Shown piece by piece: positions 1-9,782 of a stretch of 18,088 bases of DNA. The notes beneath the pieces were generated by a model, which made no database searches, was not told the DNA's origin, and saw only the letters and a program-made list of their open reading frames with translations. How positions within the stretch are numbered: the stretch's first letter is position 1; each line of letters opens with the position of its first letter. The position numbers were made by a program, and so were the translations under genes. Source of the DNA: Anaeromyces robustus (taxonomy: Eukaryota; Neocallimastigomycota; Neocallimastigomycetes; Neocallimastigales; Neocallimastigaceae); the NCBI GenBank assembly GCA_002104895.1, contig MCFG01000657.1:1-18088 (forward strand), in the 5' to 3' direction.

Positions 1-254
1 TTTTACTAATTGAGAGATTCGTTACATTTACAATATTTTAATATACTGTCTAATTTTAATGTAAGTTACAAAATATCATAATATTTATAATTAATAAGTA
101 TTATCCATTAAGTCACAAAATATTAATATAAATATTATTAATTAAATTCTGTAAATAATTCTTTATACAATAAAGTTTTAAACAATAAATTTTCAATTTG
201 AACCTTAATACATTTAATTCTATAAATCATACTTAAATGTTTAAAGAATAATCT

Positions 255-360
255 TGGTAACATTTTTATTTTTAAATGATTTTATTATTTATAAAATTGA
301 AAAAGTGTCAAAGATTATTTTTATAAATAATAAAATAATTTAAAAATAAAAATGTTACCA
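255..360. repeat. Long foldback: 42-nt inverted repeat with 22-nt loop
   Basis: The left arm (255-296, beginning TGGTAACATTTTTATTTT) is the reverse complement of the right arm (319-360, ending AAAATGTTACCA), with one mismatch in 42 positions. The loop is 297-318. No target-site duplication is evident. Arms this long and exact stand out even in AT-rich DNA. It could be a small foldback element, a miniature inverted-repeat element or a slippage product. Confidence 0.85.
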
Positions 361-1132
361 TTTTTTTTTAGTTACATCTTTTGAATAAATTAATTTAATA
401 AAATTAATTTATGTATCAGTTATTTTAGTTTCATAATTTTTTATAATTAATAATCATTTTATAATAATAATAATAATAATAATAATAAATTTAATAAAAA
501 GAAAAAATTTTGTTCAAAAACTGATATATATATCGGTTGATGTATAATTATTATATATTAGTTTATTATGTTTTAAATTAACATTATAAAATATAATAGA
601 AAAATACTAATTATGATATGTTATTAATTATTGAATATTTTTATATATTAAATTATATATATACAAAATACAAAAATACAAAAATATTATTGAAATATAT
701 AATTATGATATAAAAATATTAATAGCTGAAATAGAGAAAAATATGATATTTTTTTATATTTTTAATTTTAATATTTTTTGTTTTTTTTTTTTTTGGACTT
801 GATAATTACATTTTTTTTCTTATTTAACTTTATATCATTATATATTTAAATATCTTTTTTTTTATTAATTATTTTGTTTACTATTATGTTATAATTTAAA
901 TCATTTTTATTATTATTATTATTTCGTTATTTCTTTGAGGTATAACACTTTTAAGGTTCAGAAAATTTTTAAATAAGGAAAGAATTTTGTTTTAATAAAC
1001 TTTATTATATTTATTAATTATTTATTATATTTTTGAACTTAATTTTTGTCTACATTTTTATATTAGATATTTTTAATTCTTTTTATACTTTTAAAATTAT
1101 AATTATTTAATATTTGTATAATTATTTCTTTA

Positions 1133-1158
1133 CCTTATTTTTAAGGAGAAAAATAAGG
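1133..1158. repeat. Short hairpin, 10-bp arms, 6-nt loop
   Basis: CCTTATTTTT at 1133-1142 pairs with AAAAATAAGG at 1149-1158 around an AAGGAG loop. It lies about 300 bases past the end of the retroelement ORF. No function can be assigned. Confidence 0.6.
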
Positions 1159-1460
1159 AGTTTATAATTATAACTAATATAAATAATTAATCACTATTTT
1201 CTATATTTCACCTAATGTTATAAAACTATAATTAATGTAAATAATACATTAATTTATGTATATAATAAAATAATTTTATAGATTTTATGTTCTTATATTA
1301 TTAATTAATTTCTTAATAAATTTATGTATTGTAATAAAATTTAATACGTATTAAATTATTATATAATTTACATTATATAATAATTTATTGTGGCGCATTA
1401 TTTACTAATAATTTTAAATTTATGTTTATTTTACTTCATTTGCCCGTTCCAAGATATAAC

Positions 1461-4400
1461 TTACTCTGAAGTTGTAGAGATTTTTATAACATTCTTTAGG
1501 TGGACAGGTCTTTCTAATTCTTCCTCAGAATCGGGGTCCATTAATTTAACCGTATTAAAATTTATTCCAACTACCTTGTAAGGACCTGTGAAGTAGGGTT
1601 CTAATTTCAGACGTGTAAAATTTCTTACTTTAACTAAATCTCCCTTTTTGATTTGGTTTTGTTTATTATTTTTATATAGTTCATTCCTTTCTTTTTCCCA
1701 TCTTTTGGCTTTACTCTTAAGATTATGATAAGCATCTAAAGTCCATTGGTAATGATCGCAAAATTTTTCTAGTAAAATTTCGTCGGACGATTTGTCATTT
1801 TTGTTATTATACGTTTGGGATATTGTGGCTAATTCGAACGGTTGTTGGTCAATACGTCCGTATAATAGCTCAAAACTCGAATATTTTGTGGCGTTGTTCC
1901 TGGATGTTCTTATTGCCCACAAAGCCGATGGCAAAACTAAATCCCAGTCTTGATTCGTTTCTCCTAATAGTCTAATTTCTTTGGAGATTTCTTTATTTCT
2001 ATTTTCGGTTAAACCATTGGACTCAGGGTGGTAAGTGGTAGTAAATTTTATGTATACATCATACATATCCAAGAAGATTTTTGTAAGGTCAGCCACAAAT
2101 TGAACGCCATTATCCACTGTAATGTATTGAGGCGTGCCATGTCGAGCAAAGATTTTACTTAAAAAGTATATGATGTCTTTGGCAGTGATAGTGGGTGTAG
2201 GTTCAGCTTCAACCCACTTCGTGAAATAGTCAACGGCTACAAGGATGTACCTGTTATTTCTTTCTGTTATTGGTAGGGGTCCGATTATATCAAGACCTAA
2301 ATGGACGAAGGGACCTTCAACTGTTGAAGCAAATCTTTCCGTTGGTTCAGGTAGTCTTTCTGGTCTATTTAATTGACATTTGGTACAGCATTTGATTGTT
2401 TTCTTGATATCATCCATCATGTTCTTCCAATAAAAATGTCTTCTCAACCGGTAATAGGTCTTCTCAATGCCCTCGTGCCCAATTTTGTGAGATTCCCATA
2501 TTAATTTTATCTTCTCTTCTTCATGAGTAACTATTCTTCTTTTAAGGCCATTGTCGAGGAGATATTTCTGGTCGTTGATTTCTATAATTCTTTCACTCAA
2601 GAATTTCTTCATCAAACTTACCAGTTGTTCTTCTTCATTTTCTTCTTCTTCTTCATTAATATCTTCTACGTTATTCTCTTCTACATTAGTTTCTTTTACA
2701 TTATTTTCAGCTACATTAATTTCATTTACATTATCTTCTACATTTTCTGCTATCAAGGCATTACATAAAGTTTCTTTAGCCACATTTCTATCTACGTAAT
2801 TGTCATTATTTGTTGAGTCTTCTACATTTTTACTTTTAATTCTGGAAAGTGAATCTGCAAGGTGATTCTTCTTTCCCTTTTCATAGGCCACACGTACACC
2901 TAGCATACTTAAATCAATACACCAGCGAGCGTGCCTACCGTTATTGGGTTCTTTATTTCCAAATAATCCGACTAGTGGTTTATGATCCGTATAAACCACT
3001 GTTTTCTCTTGGTTTCCCTCAATATATGGTTTAAATTGCTTTACACAATAGTGTACAGCTACTCCTTCAAGGTCAGTTATACAGTATCTTCTTTCGGCCG
3101 CTGAAAGAGTTCTACTCACATAATGAACCGGGTGTTCTTTATTGTCAGCCGGATCAATTTGTAGTAGAACGCCACCTATACCTTCACCGGATGCATCAGT
3201 ACGAATGATGAAGGGTTTGGTAAAATCAGGGAAACGGAGAATTGGTGCATTAATTAAACAACTTTTTAACTGGTCAAAGGCATTTTGTTGTTCGTCGAAC
3301 CAGTTAAATTTAGCATCTTTCTTTAATAGTTTGTTGAGTGGCGCAGCTAACCGAGAAAATTCTTTAATAAAATTCCTATAGTAACCGACAGCGCCAAGGA
3401 AGGAACGAAGTTCTGTTTTTGTAGTGGGCCTATCCCAATTATTGATAGCTTCCACTTTCTTTTGAATAGTTGAGAGGCCATTTTTACTAATAACATGGCC
3501 TAAAATTTGCACTTCATTCATCATAAAGTGACATTTTTCAATATTAATTTTTAAATTAAACTTTCCGAAAATTTTTAAGACCATATTGAGATGTTCTAGG
3601 TGTTCTTCTTTATTTCTTGAATATACTAAAATGTCATCTAAGAACACAAAAACACAGACTCCAATAAGATCGAATAATATTTTATTCATTTCACGTTGAA
3701 ATGTGGCTGGTGCATTCGTAAGGCCAAAAGGCATGACCTTGTATACGAAATTACCAAATTTCGTTGTGAAACTAGTAAGCTCTACACTATCTTCGTCCAT
3801 CAAAATTTGATGGTACCCAGAAAACAGGTCTAACGTAGAGAATATAATGGCGCCATGTAAAGAAGCAAATATTTCATCGATATAAGGAAGAGAGTAAACA
3901 TCAGGAATTGTGGCATCATTTAATTTTCGATAGTCGATACATAAACGCCACTTTCCATTGGATTTTAAGACTAGAACCACAGGAGAAGACCATTCAGAAG
4001 TGGAAGGTTCTATTAATCCCTTGTTGATTAATTTGATTAACTCTTCTTTTAAAATATCCGATTTTAATTTATTTAACCTATAACAATGCAATTTTATAGG
4101 TTTTACCCCTTTCTTTAATTTAATTTTGTGCGGAGTTAATGTAGAAGGTACGAGATCATCCGATGAAGTAGCCACAACTTCTATGTGATTATTTAATAAA
4201 ATTACGATTTCGTCTATATATTGTGGATTCACGTGATCCAAAAATTTATCACTATTAATATATTCTTTGGCATTAATGTATGGTTCTTTTTCATAATTTA
4301 ATGGAAACTTTTCATTAATTTTTATTTCATTATTATTATTATTACTATTATTGTCTTCTATTTTCTTAATGAAACAGGAGACTTTCTCCTCGTTTTCCAT

Positions 4401-5447
4401 TTCATATCCATTCAAAATGTCACATAAAAATTCAAGTTCCATATTATGATTTAACCAATAAATTGAATTTAAAGGAGCTATTATACAAATCTTTTGTAAA
4501 AATTGTGTATAATAACCTAAAATTAAATCATAATAAGAATCTTGATTATCCACAACCCTGAATGGAGCTTCAAATTTTAAGGAGCCTATTTCAATTGGAA
4601 TTTTAACAATCTCAATTTCCATTGGATCGCAGTTACTAACCGCTTGGAGTAGACGTATGTGACTTACTCCTAATAATGGAAATTTTGTTGGGAGAGATTC
4701 CAAAAATTCCCTTGAAATAATGTTTACATTACTGCCAGAGTCAACCAAAAGTCTGGCAGAATTGTTTTCAATTTTAGCCGTAACAATGGCTAATTCATCC
4801 TCACTGACCTCCCTTCTTTTACTAATATAGGAATGGTCAGGATCATTAACTATAAGAGAGTTAATTTCTAATTCTCTTATGGCTCCTATAATGTCTTTCT
4901 TATCGAACTTTTCTAATTTTAAATTTTTAATTAATTCAGCCCTAATCCTTGGACTACAGTCTAATAATTGGGCAAAGGTAATATTACTAGGAGTGTTTAA
5001 AAGATCCTTAGTAATATTATAATCTTCTTTGTCCTTAATCAATTTAATATGTCTAGGAGGTTTAATTTTTAATTTATCCTCCTTCTTATTGTTAATGTTT
5101 TTATTTAGTTCATTACTACTATTGTTCTTACTATCAATAATATTACTACTAAAGTTATTATTATTTAAATTTTTATTATCATCTTTATTAATGTCGGTAG
5201 TCATATGACCAGAATTTTTATTATCAAGAATTTCTTGATTGGTCATGTGATCTTCCTTAAATTCTTCGTCCGAATTTATTTTTTTATTGTTATCTAATTG
5301 ATTATTTTCTTTACTATCAATTGGATTAGTTTCATTTTCGTTTGTTTCATGATTACTAGGATTATTGTCATTAAGTTTTGTATTATTATTATTCTTTGTT
5401 AATCTACGCTTTGGTATCAAAATTTTCCTCCTTGTCTCCAAATCCAT
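1461..5447 (-). CDS. pol: Ty3/gypsy retrotransposon Pol polyprotein (PR-RT-RH-IN), gag not found
   Basis: This intact 1328-residue polyprotein would be cut into the enzymes that copy and integrate an LTR retrotransposon. Domain order is protease (DSG at 236-238), reverse transcriptase (SGYHQ near 543-547, FLDD at 602-605), RNase H (candidate acidic residues D751, E794, D821, D865), integrase zinc finger (H987, H991, C1021, C1024), DDE core (D1053, D1112, E1148, exact D-D-35-E spacing) and a GPY motif (1288-1290). RT before IN is the Ty3/gypsy order. There is no chromodomain. Residues 1-120 are Asn/Asp-rich low complexity, followed by a segment resembling the pre-protease region of fungal gypsy elements. 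The frame stays open upstream to 5534 without another ATG and reads plausibly (Ser/Asp-rich), so the true N-terminus may be missing. All key catalytic residues are present. I found no gag, LTR or primer-binding site. Its base composition is clearly richer in G+C than both flanks. Confidence 0.95.
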   Translation of the reverse strand: MDLETRRKILIPKRRLTKNNNNTKLNDNNPSNHETNENETNPIDSKENNQLDNNKKINSDEEFKEDHMTNQEILDNKNSGHMTTDINKDDNKNLNNNNFSSNIIDSKNNSSNELNKNINNKKEDKLKIKPPRHIKLIKDKEDYNITKDLLNTPSNITFAQLLDCSPRIRAELIKNLKLEKFDKKDIIGAIRELEINSLIVNDPDHSYISKRREVSEDELAIVTAKIENNSARLLVDSGSNVNIISREFLESLPTKFPLLGVSHIRLLQAVSNCDPMEIEIVKIPIEIGSLKFEAPFRVVDNQDSYYDLILGYYTQFLQKICIIAPLNSIYWLNHNMELEFLCDILNGYEMENEEKVSCFIKKIEDNNSNNNNNEIKINEKFPLNYEKEPYINAKEYINSDKFLDHVNPQYIDEIVILLNNHIEVVATSSDDLVPSTLTPHKIKLKKGVKPIKLHCYRLNKLKSDILKEELIKLINKGLIEPSTSEWSSPVVLVLKSNGKWRLCIDYRKLNDATIPDVYSLPYIDEIFASLHGAIIFSTLDLFSGYHQILMDEDSVELTSFTTKFGNFVYKVMPFGLTNAPATFQREMNKILFDLIGVCVFVFLDDILVYSRNKEEHLEHLNMVLKIFGKFNLKINIEKCHFMMNEVQILGHVISKNGLSTIQKKVEAINNWDRPTTKTELRSFLGAVGYYRNFIKEFSRLAAPLNKLLKKDAKFNWFDEQQNAFDQLKSCLINAPILRFPDFTKPFIIRTDASGEGIGGVLLQIDPADNKEHPVHYVSRTLSAAERRYCITDLEGVAVHYCVKQFKPYIEGNQEKTVVYTDHKPLVGLFGNKEPNNGRHARWCIDLSMLGVRVAYEKGKKNHLADSLSRIKSKNVEDSTNNDNYVDRNVAKETLCNALIAENVEDNVNEINVAENNVKETNVEENNVEDINEEEEENEEEQLVSLMKKFLSERIIEINDQKYLLDNGLKRRIVTHEEEKIKLIWESHKIGHEGIEKTYYRLRRHFYWKNMMDDIKKTIKCCTKCQLNRPERLPEPTERFASTVEGPFVHLGLDIIGPLPITERNNRYILVAVDYFTKWVEAEPTPTITAKDIIYFLSKIFARHGTPQYITVDNGVQFVADLTKIFLDMYDVYIKFTTTYHPESNGLTENRNKEISKEIRLLGETNQDWDLVLPSALWAIRTSRNNATKYSSFELLYGRIDQQPFELATISQTYNNKNDKSSDEILLEKFCDHYQWTLDAYHNLKSKAKRWEKERNELYKNNKQNQIKKGDLVKVRNFTRLKLEPYFTGPYKVVGINFNTVKLMDPDSEEELERPVHLKNVIKISTTSE
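2628..2752 (-). repeat. Degenerate minisatellite in the RNase H-integrase linker
   Basis: Within the Pol ORF, residues about 899-940 are irregular repeats of the type N-V-x-E-x-N ending in a run of Glu. On the plus strand the DNA shows repeated TCTACATTA-like units. The linker sits between RNase H and the integrase zinc finger, so length variation there is probably tolerated and leaves the catalytic domains untouched. Confidence 0.7.
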
Positions 5448-5534
5448 GGTATCTGATTCATCATCAGAATCTGGGATAGTAATGGGTTGTTTTGTCTTCT
5501 CATCTTTTTTATATTTAAACTTTATATTATTAAA

Positions 5535-5876
5535 CTATAAATAATAAAGTTTAAAAAAGAATTTGTGTTTTTTTGCTAAAGCCTTAATAACTATATATAA
5601 TTATTATATTTATTAATTAAATGTTAATTTAATATTTATTTCTATTAGAGATTAATTTGATATGTATGATATATAACGATATTAAATATTTAATTTTGAT
5701 ATAACTCGGTGTTAATTAAATTCGAGTTACATAAATTACGTATATATAGTAAATTTTTTAATATAAATTATTATTAATATATTAATTTTATATATATAAG
5801 ATATTTTAAATATTAATACTACAATTACTATTGAAAATAATAATAAAATATTTGTAAAAAAACAATTCATTTTTTA
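5535..5876. other. AT-rich spacer at the 5' edge of the Pol ORF
   Basis: The coding-like composition of the retroelement stops abruptly at about 5505-5515 and nearly pure A/T follows. On the minus strand, the stop that closes the Pol frame (5535-5537) ends an ATTTATAG sequence that could be a splice acceptor. No upstream gag exon is visible. A weak hairpin (TAACTCG at 5702-5708 with CGAGTTA at 5723-5729) is the only other structure I see. Confidence 0.5.
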
Positions 5877-5924
5877 AATATACTATTAAAGTTATTATGA
5901 ATACAATAACTTTAATAGTATATT
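5877..5924. repeat. Perfect 20-bp inverted repeat with 8-nt loop
   Basis: AATATACTATTAAAGTTATT at 5877-5896 is exactly complementary to 5905-5924, around the loop ATGAATAC. It lies between the divergently oriented Ty3/gypsy pol and the LRR gene, about 195 bases upstream of the LRR start codon. It may be a regulatory cruciform or palindrome, or the trace of a small mobile sequence. Confidence 0.85.
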
Positions 5925-6119
5925 AAAATTATTAAAAAGAATACAATTAGAAAATTCGATAAAAAATCAAAAAGTATAAAAGAAACAAAAAAAAAAGAAC
6001 TAATTTAAAAGAATAAATAAATAAAAAAAAAAAAGAATTAACAAGTAAATAATAGAATAAAAAAAATAAAAATTAAAAGATTATAGTAAATATAAAAATT
6101 AAAAAAAGATAAATACAGA
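5925..6119 (+). promoter_or_regulatory. A-rich leader and likely promoter of the LRR gene
   Basis: The 195 bases before the LRR start codon are strongly A-rich on the coding strand, with repeated AATAAA/AAAAAG runs and few T runs. This contrasts with the mixed A/T DNA upstream. Such A-rich leaders are usual in very AT-rich eukaryotes. The start context is TACAGAATGAAT. No TATA box can be singled out in this composition. Confidence 0.4.
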
Positions 6120-9056
6120 ATGAATTATTTATGTTTTTTTTGTATAATATTATTATTTATTAATAATATTTATGCTATCGCTTGTTATAATTTTAAATGT
6201 TTGAAAAATAATGATATAAAAGAAATTACTGATGTGTATGTTTTACATAATATTAATATTTTTTTTAAAAATTGAAGTATTAATAAATTTAATTATTAAT
6301 TTATTCATTTTTTTCATTTTTTATATATTTTAATTATATTTTTTTAAAATAGCTATTTAAGAAATGAAAAACTAACTGAAATTCCAAATATAGTTTTTAA
6401 ATTAAAAAATTTAAAAACTTTGTATATATTGACAACAAATAAAAATACTTAATAAAAATATTTATTATTATATATAATTAATATAGTTTACAATAAAATA
6501 TATATTATTGTAGAGATTTAAGTGGAAATCAAATTAGTACTATTCCTAAAAAAATTGGTAATTTAAAAAATCTTCAAACATTGTAAGTACTAATTATGTT
6601 TATTCAAAAATAGGATATATAAAAATATATAAATATGCTATTTTATAATATTTTATAAAACTTATATAATTATTATCATTTATTTTAAGTATATTTAAAT
6701 CTAGTTTATTAATATATAATTTGTATTTTTTATTAATATTTATTAAAATAAAATTTATATTTATAATAAAATATATATTATTGTAGATATTTAAGTAGAA
6801 ATCAAATTAGCACTATTCCTAAAGAAATTAATAATTTAAAAAAACTTCGTAACTTGTAAATATTAATTATATTTATTCAAAAAAAAAAAAAAAAAAAAAA
6901 AAAAGATGAATAAAAATATATAAATATGCTATTTTAAATATATAAAAAAATTGAATTATTTATTATCATTTTTTTAAAAAAAATTTTTAAATCTAATTTA
7001 TTAATGTATAATTTGTAAATATAAATTTATAACGTTATGTATAACAACGTAGATGGTTAGATAACAATCAATTTACTACTATTCCAGAAGAAATTACTAA
7101 TTTAAAAAATCTTTCTGAATTGTAAGTATTAATTATATTTATTTAAAAATAGGATAAATACAACTATATAAATAAAATACTTTTTTAAATTTGTATTATT
7201 TATTATTATTTATTTAATTATATTTAAATCAAATTTATTTATATATATAACTTAAAAATATTTAAATGAATATAAATAATAATGTAGACTATTAGGTAAC
7301 AATCAAATTACCACTATTCCAAAAGAAATTGATAATTTGGTAAATCTTACTATCATGTAAATATTTATTATTTTTATTACAAAGTAAAATAAATAAAAAT
7401 ATATAAATAAGTTACTTTAAAAAATCTGTATTTTTATTATTATTTATTTAAATCTATTTAAATTTAATTTATTTATTAATAACTTGAAAATATTAAAAAG
7501 AATTTAAAATTTACAATAACAACATATATATAACAATATAGACTATTATATGACAATCGAATTACAATTATTCCAAAAGAAATTGGTAATTTAGTAAAAC
7601 TTGAATTCTTGTAAGTATTAATTAGATTTATTTCAAGAACAAGAAATAAATATATGATATTATAGAATTTGTAAATTTTTTATTATTATTTATTTATCAA
7701 TTATGTTTCAATTAAATATATTTATAAAAAATCTGTTAACAATATTATGTAAAAATACTTTTAATCTAAATTAAAATAACAATGAATAACATTATAGATA
7801 TTTAAATGACAATCAAATTACTTCTATTCCTGAAGAAGTTGGTAATTTAAAGAATCTCCTTGTCTTGTAAGTATTAATAATTAATTTATTATGAAATAAT
7901 AGAAAAAATAACTGAAATGACTCAAATTTTTTAAAATTATTATAAAATATAGAGATGTGAAAAATAATAATATTACCAAATTACCAGAAAAAGTTTGTAA
8001 ATTAAAAACAGAATCACATAGGTATATGTTAATAGGATATTAGGATAATAAAAAATCTCTGATATCATGATTATTTACTGAAATATATATTTAATTCTTA
8101 TATATATTTTTTTAAAAATAATAATAATATTAAATTATAATCATTAAGAGCGAATTTGTAAGTATTACTAAAACTTTAATACATAAACTTTAAATAAAGA
8201 ATAATATTATTTGAAAAAATTTTCTTAACTAAAAATATTTAATTATATATTTTATAAAAATATATAATAAAATAATAATACTAAATACCTAATAATATTG
8301 GGTTTAGTTATAAATATATTATTGGAATAAAACCGTTGTTGTAAGTATTATTGATAGTTTAACATACAATAATAGGAAAATTTTAAATTTGAAGTTTTTA
8401 ATATTTATTATATAATTATATAATATTTTAAAAATTAAATATTAAAAAATATAATAAAAATAATAATATTAAATAAAATAATTTTTTTTTCTAAACTAAA
8501 AATAGTGGTATTCCTTTGTAAGTATTATTAATAATTTAATAGATATAGTTTTTGGATTAAAAAATAAAATATAAATATAATTAATTATTTCTAATATTTT
8601 CAATTTTAATTATTTAATCTATTTAATAATAAATTATTGTAAAAATTAAATATAATAAAAAAATATAATAAAAATTAAAATATGAAATTATATAAAACAT
8701 CTTTTTACTAAATCAAAAAAGAGAATTGTAAGTATTAATTATAAATAGAGAAATAAAAATATTTATGTTAATACATATTTACATATTTAATAATATATAT
8801 TATAAAAATTACATAAAAATTTATAAATAAAATTATCTATTAAAAAAAATTTAAAACTTAAAAGTACTATGTAAGTATCATTAAACATATAAATAAATAT
8901 ATTATATTACAATAAATTTGTATTAAAATAAAGAATTTAATTATTATTTTAATGTATTATCAATACCATCATCATATTAAAAATGAATTAATCTTTTTTT
9001 TTACTATTTAATATAATAAAAATAAATAAAGATATTCGGATGAAGAATTCTGTTAA
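6120..9056 (+). CDS. Secreted leucine-rich-repeat protein, 15 exons, one LRR per exon
   Basis: I assemble exons 6120-6235, 6353-6421, 6514-6582, 6787-6855, 7053-7121, 7288-7356, 7542-7610, 7798-7866, 7953-8021, 8149-8157, 8308-8340, 8506-8517, 8722-8727, 8865-8870 and 9032-9056, giving 252 residues. Exon 1 encodes a signal peptide (hydrophobic residues 3-14, likely cut after the Ala of NNIYA) and a short Cys-containing cap. Exons 2-9 are each exactly 69 nt and encode one 23-residue LRR of the pattern LxLxxNxIxxIPxEIxNLxxLxx. All introns have GT...AG ends and lie in phase 2, so any LRR exon can be added or lost without a frameshift. The last LRR diverges and carries a Cys. The tail comes from very short exons and ends in SDEEFC. 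Introns 1-9 are 86-204 bases; intron 4 has a run of 26 A. LRR domains bind proteins or glycans, but the ligand here is unknown. No kinase domain or clear C-terminal membrane anchor is visible. Confidence 0.8.
8149..9056 (+). other. Chain of micro-exons forming the LRR protein C-terminus
   Basis: Past the last LRR exon, the sequence TGTAAGTAT recurs at 8157, 8340, 8517, 8727 and 8870. Each copy ends a tiny segment preceded by AG: 9 nt (8149-8157), 33 nt (8308-8340), 12 nt (8506-8517), 6 nt (8722-8727) and 6 nt (8865-8870). Each is a multiple of three and fits phase 2, and the chain joins the last exon (9032-9056), which stops at TAA. The spliced tail after the LRRs reads RANFYKYIIGIKPLFGIP, then LEFTIYSDEEFC. 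The donors match the strong GTAAGT consensus better than several LRR-exon donors. Exons this short are at the limit of what splicing recognises. The set may be shrunken LRR exons (AGTGGTATTCCT resembles the repeat core) that kept their splice sites. Some could be skipped. Confidence 0.5.
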
Positions 9057-9090
9057 AAAGACGCTACTGATAATACTATTAAATAAAAAA

Positions 9091-9240
9091 AATAAAAGAA
9101 GAATAATAAAATAAAATAAAATAAAATGCAATAAATAAAAGAAGAATAATAAAATAAAATTCAAAAATAAAAGAAGAATAATAAAATAAAATAAAATGAA
9201 ATAAAATGCAAAAAAATAAAAGAAGAATAATAAAATAAAA
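9091..9240. repeat. Four dispersed copies of an A-rich ~28-bp motif
   Basis: AAATAAAAGAAGAATAATAA recurs with cores at about 9092, 9135, 9167 and 9216, separated by variable AATAAAATGCAA-like filler. It begins just after the LRR stop codon, so it lies in the 3' UTR or downstream spacer of that gene. Confidence 0.75.
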
Positions 9241-9275
9241 TACGAAAAATAATATAAATATATATTTTATAATAA

Positions 9276-9302
9276 AAAAACTAATTTTTAAAATTAGTTT
9301 TT
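9276..9302. repeat. 13-bp palindrome with 1-nt centre
   Basis: AAAAACTAATTTT (9276-9288) and AAAATTAGTTTTT (9290-9302) are exact reverse complements. The palindrome sits about 220 bases after the LRR stop codon and could mark a transcript end. Nothing else supports a role. Confidence 0.6.
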
Positions 9303-9782
9303 AAGTATAAACAATACATAAAATAAATAATTAATAGTTATTTAAATTATTTATTATATGTTTATATCATTTTAGTATTTCTTTTGTGAATTTCATAAAT
9401 TATTATTAATAAATTTAATTGATATTTTCATAATATCTTTAAAATGAAATTCAAAATAATAAAAAATAAAAAAATATTAAAATGTATTAAAATGTAATAA
9501 AATAGAAAAAAATAATAAATAAAAAAAATTGAACGGTTAAAATATAAATAGTTTTTTTTTTTTTGATTTTTTGATTTTTTAATTTTTTTAATTTTTTAAT
9601 TTTTTTAAATTTAGTTTTTATATTCATGGTTTTTTTTCTTTTTTTTTCAATTATTTATATTTATAAAATGAAAATGTGATTAATTATTTTTAATACTACC
9701 TTACTTATACAGTTATTTAATTGTCTACATTATATTATATCCCTATATTGTTTTTGTTTCTCCAGAGTTAGTTGGATAAGAT
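9303..9782. other. Gene-free spacer switching from A-rich to T-rich
   Basis: No gene is seen. Positions 9430-9530 are A-rich on the plus strand. From 9550 to 9650 the strand becomes T-rich, with repeated TTTTTTGATTTTTTAATTTT units. The bias flip at about 9545 may mark the boundary between the LRR gene's downstream region and the repeat-derived DNA that follows. Confidence 0.5.

Larger units (their letters stand above)
1..1390. other. Gene-free AT-rich DNA downstream of the Ty3/gypsy ORF
   Basis: No convincing coding region is visible on either strand. The sequence is almost purely A and T, with a short AAT microsatellite at about 461-488, a large foldback at 255-360 and a smaller hairpin at 1133-1158. 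I looked here for the 3' LTR expected after the minus-strand retroelement ORF and found no block matching the DNA on the other side of the element. Confidence 0.6.

Noticed and set aside
2523-3381. Several plus-strand open frames of 61-82 codons
   Set aside because: They lie antisense to the intact Pol ORF and show no independent motif.
6120-6275. Short unspliced 51-codon protein from the LRR start codon
   Set aside because: The GTATGT at 6236 and the following phase-matched LRR exons explain the sequence better than a stand-alone peptide.
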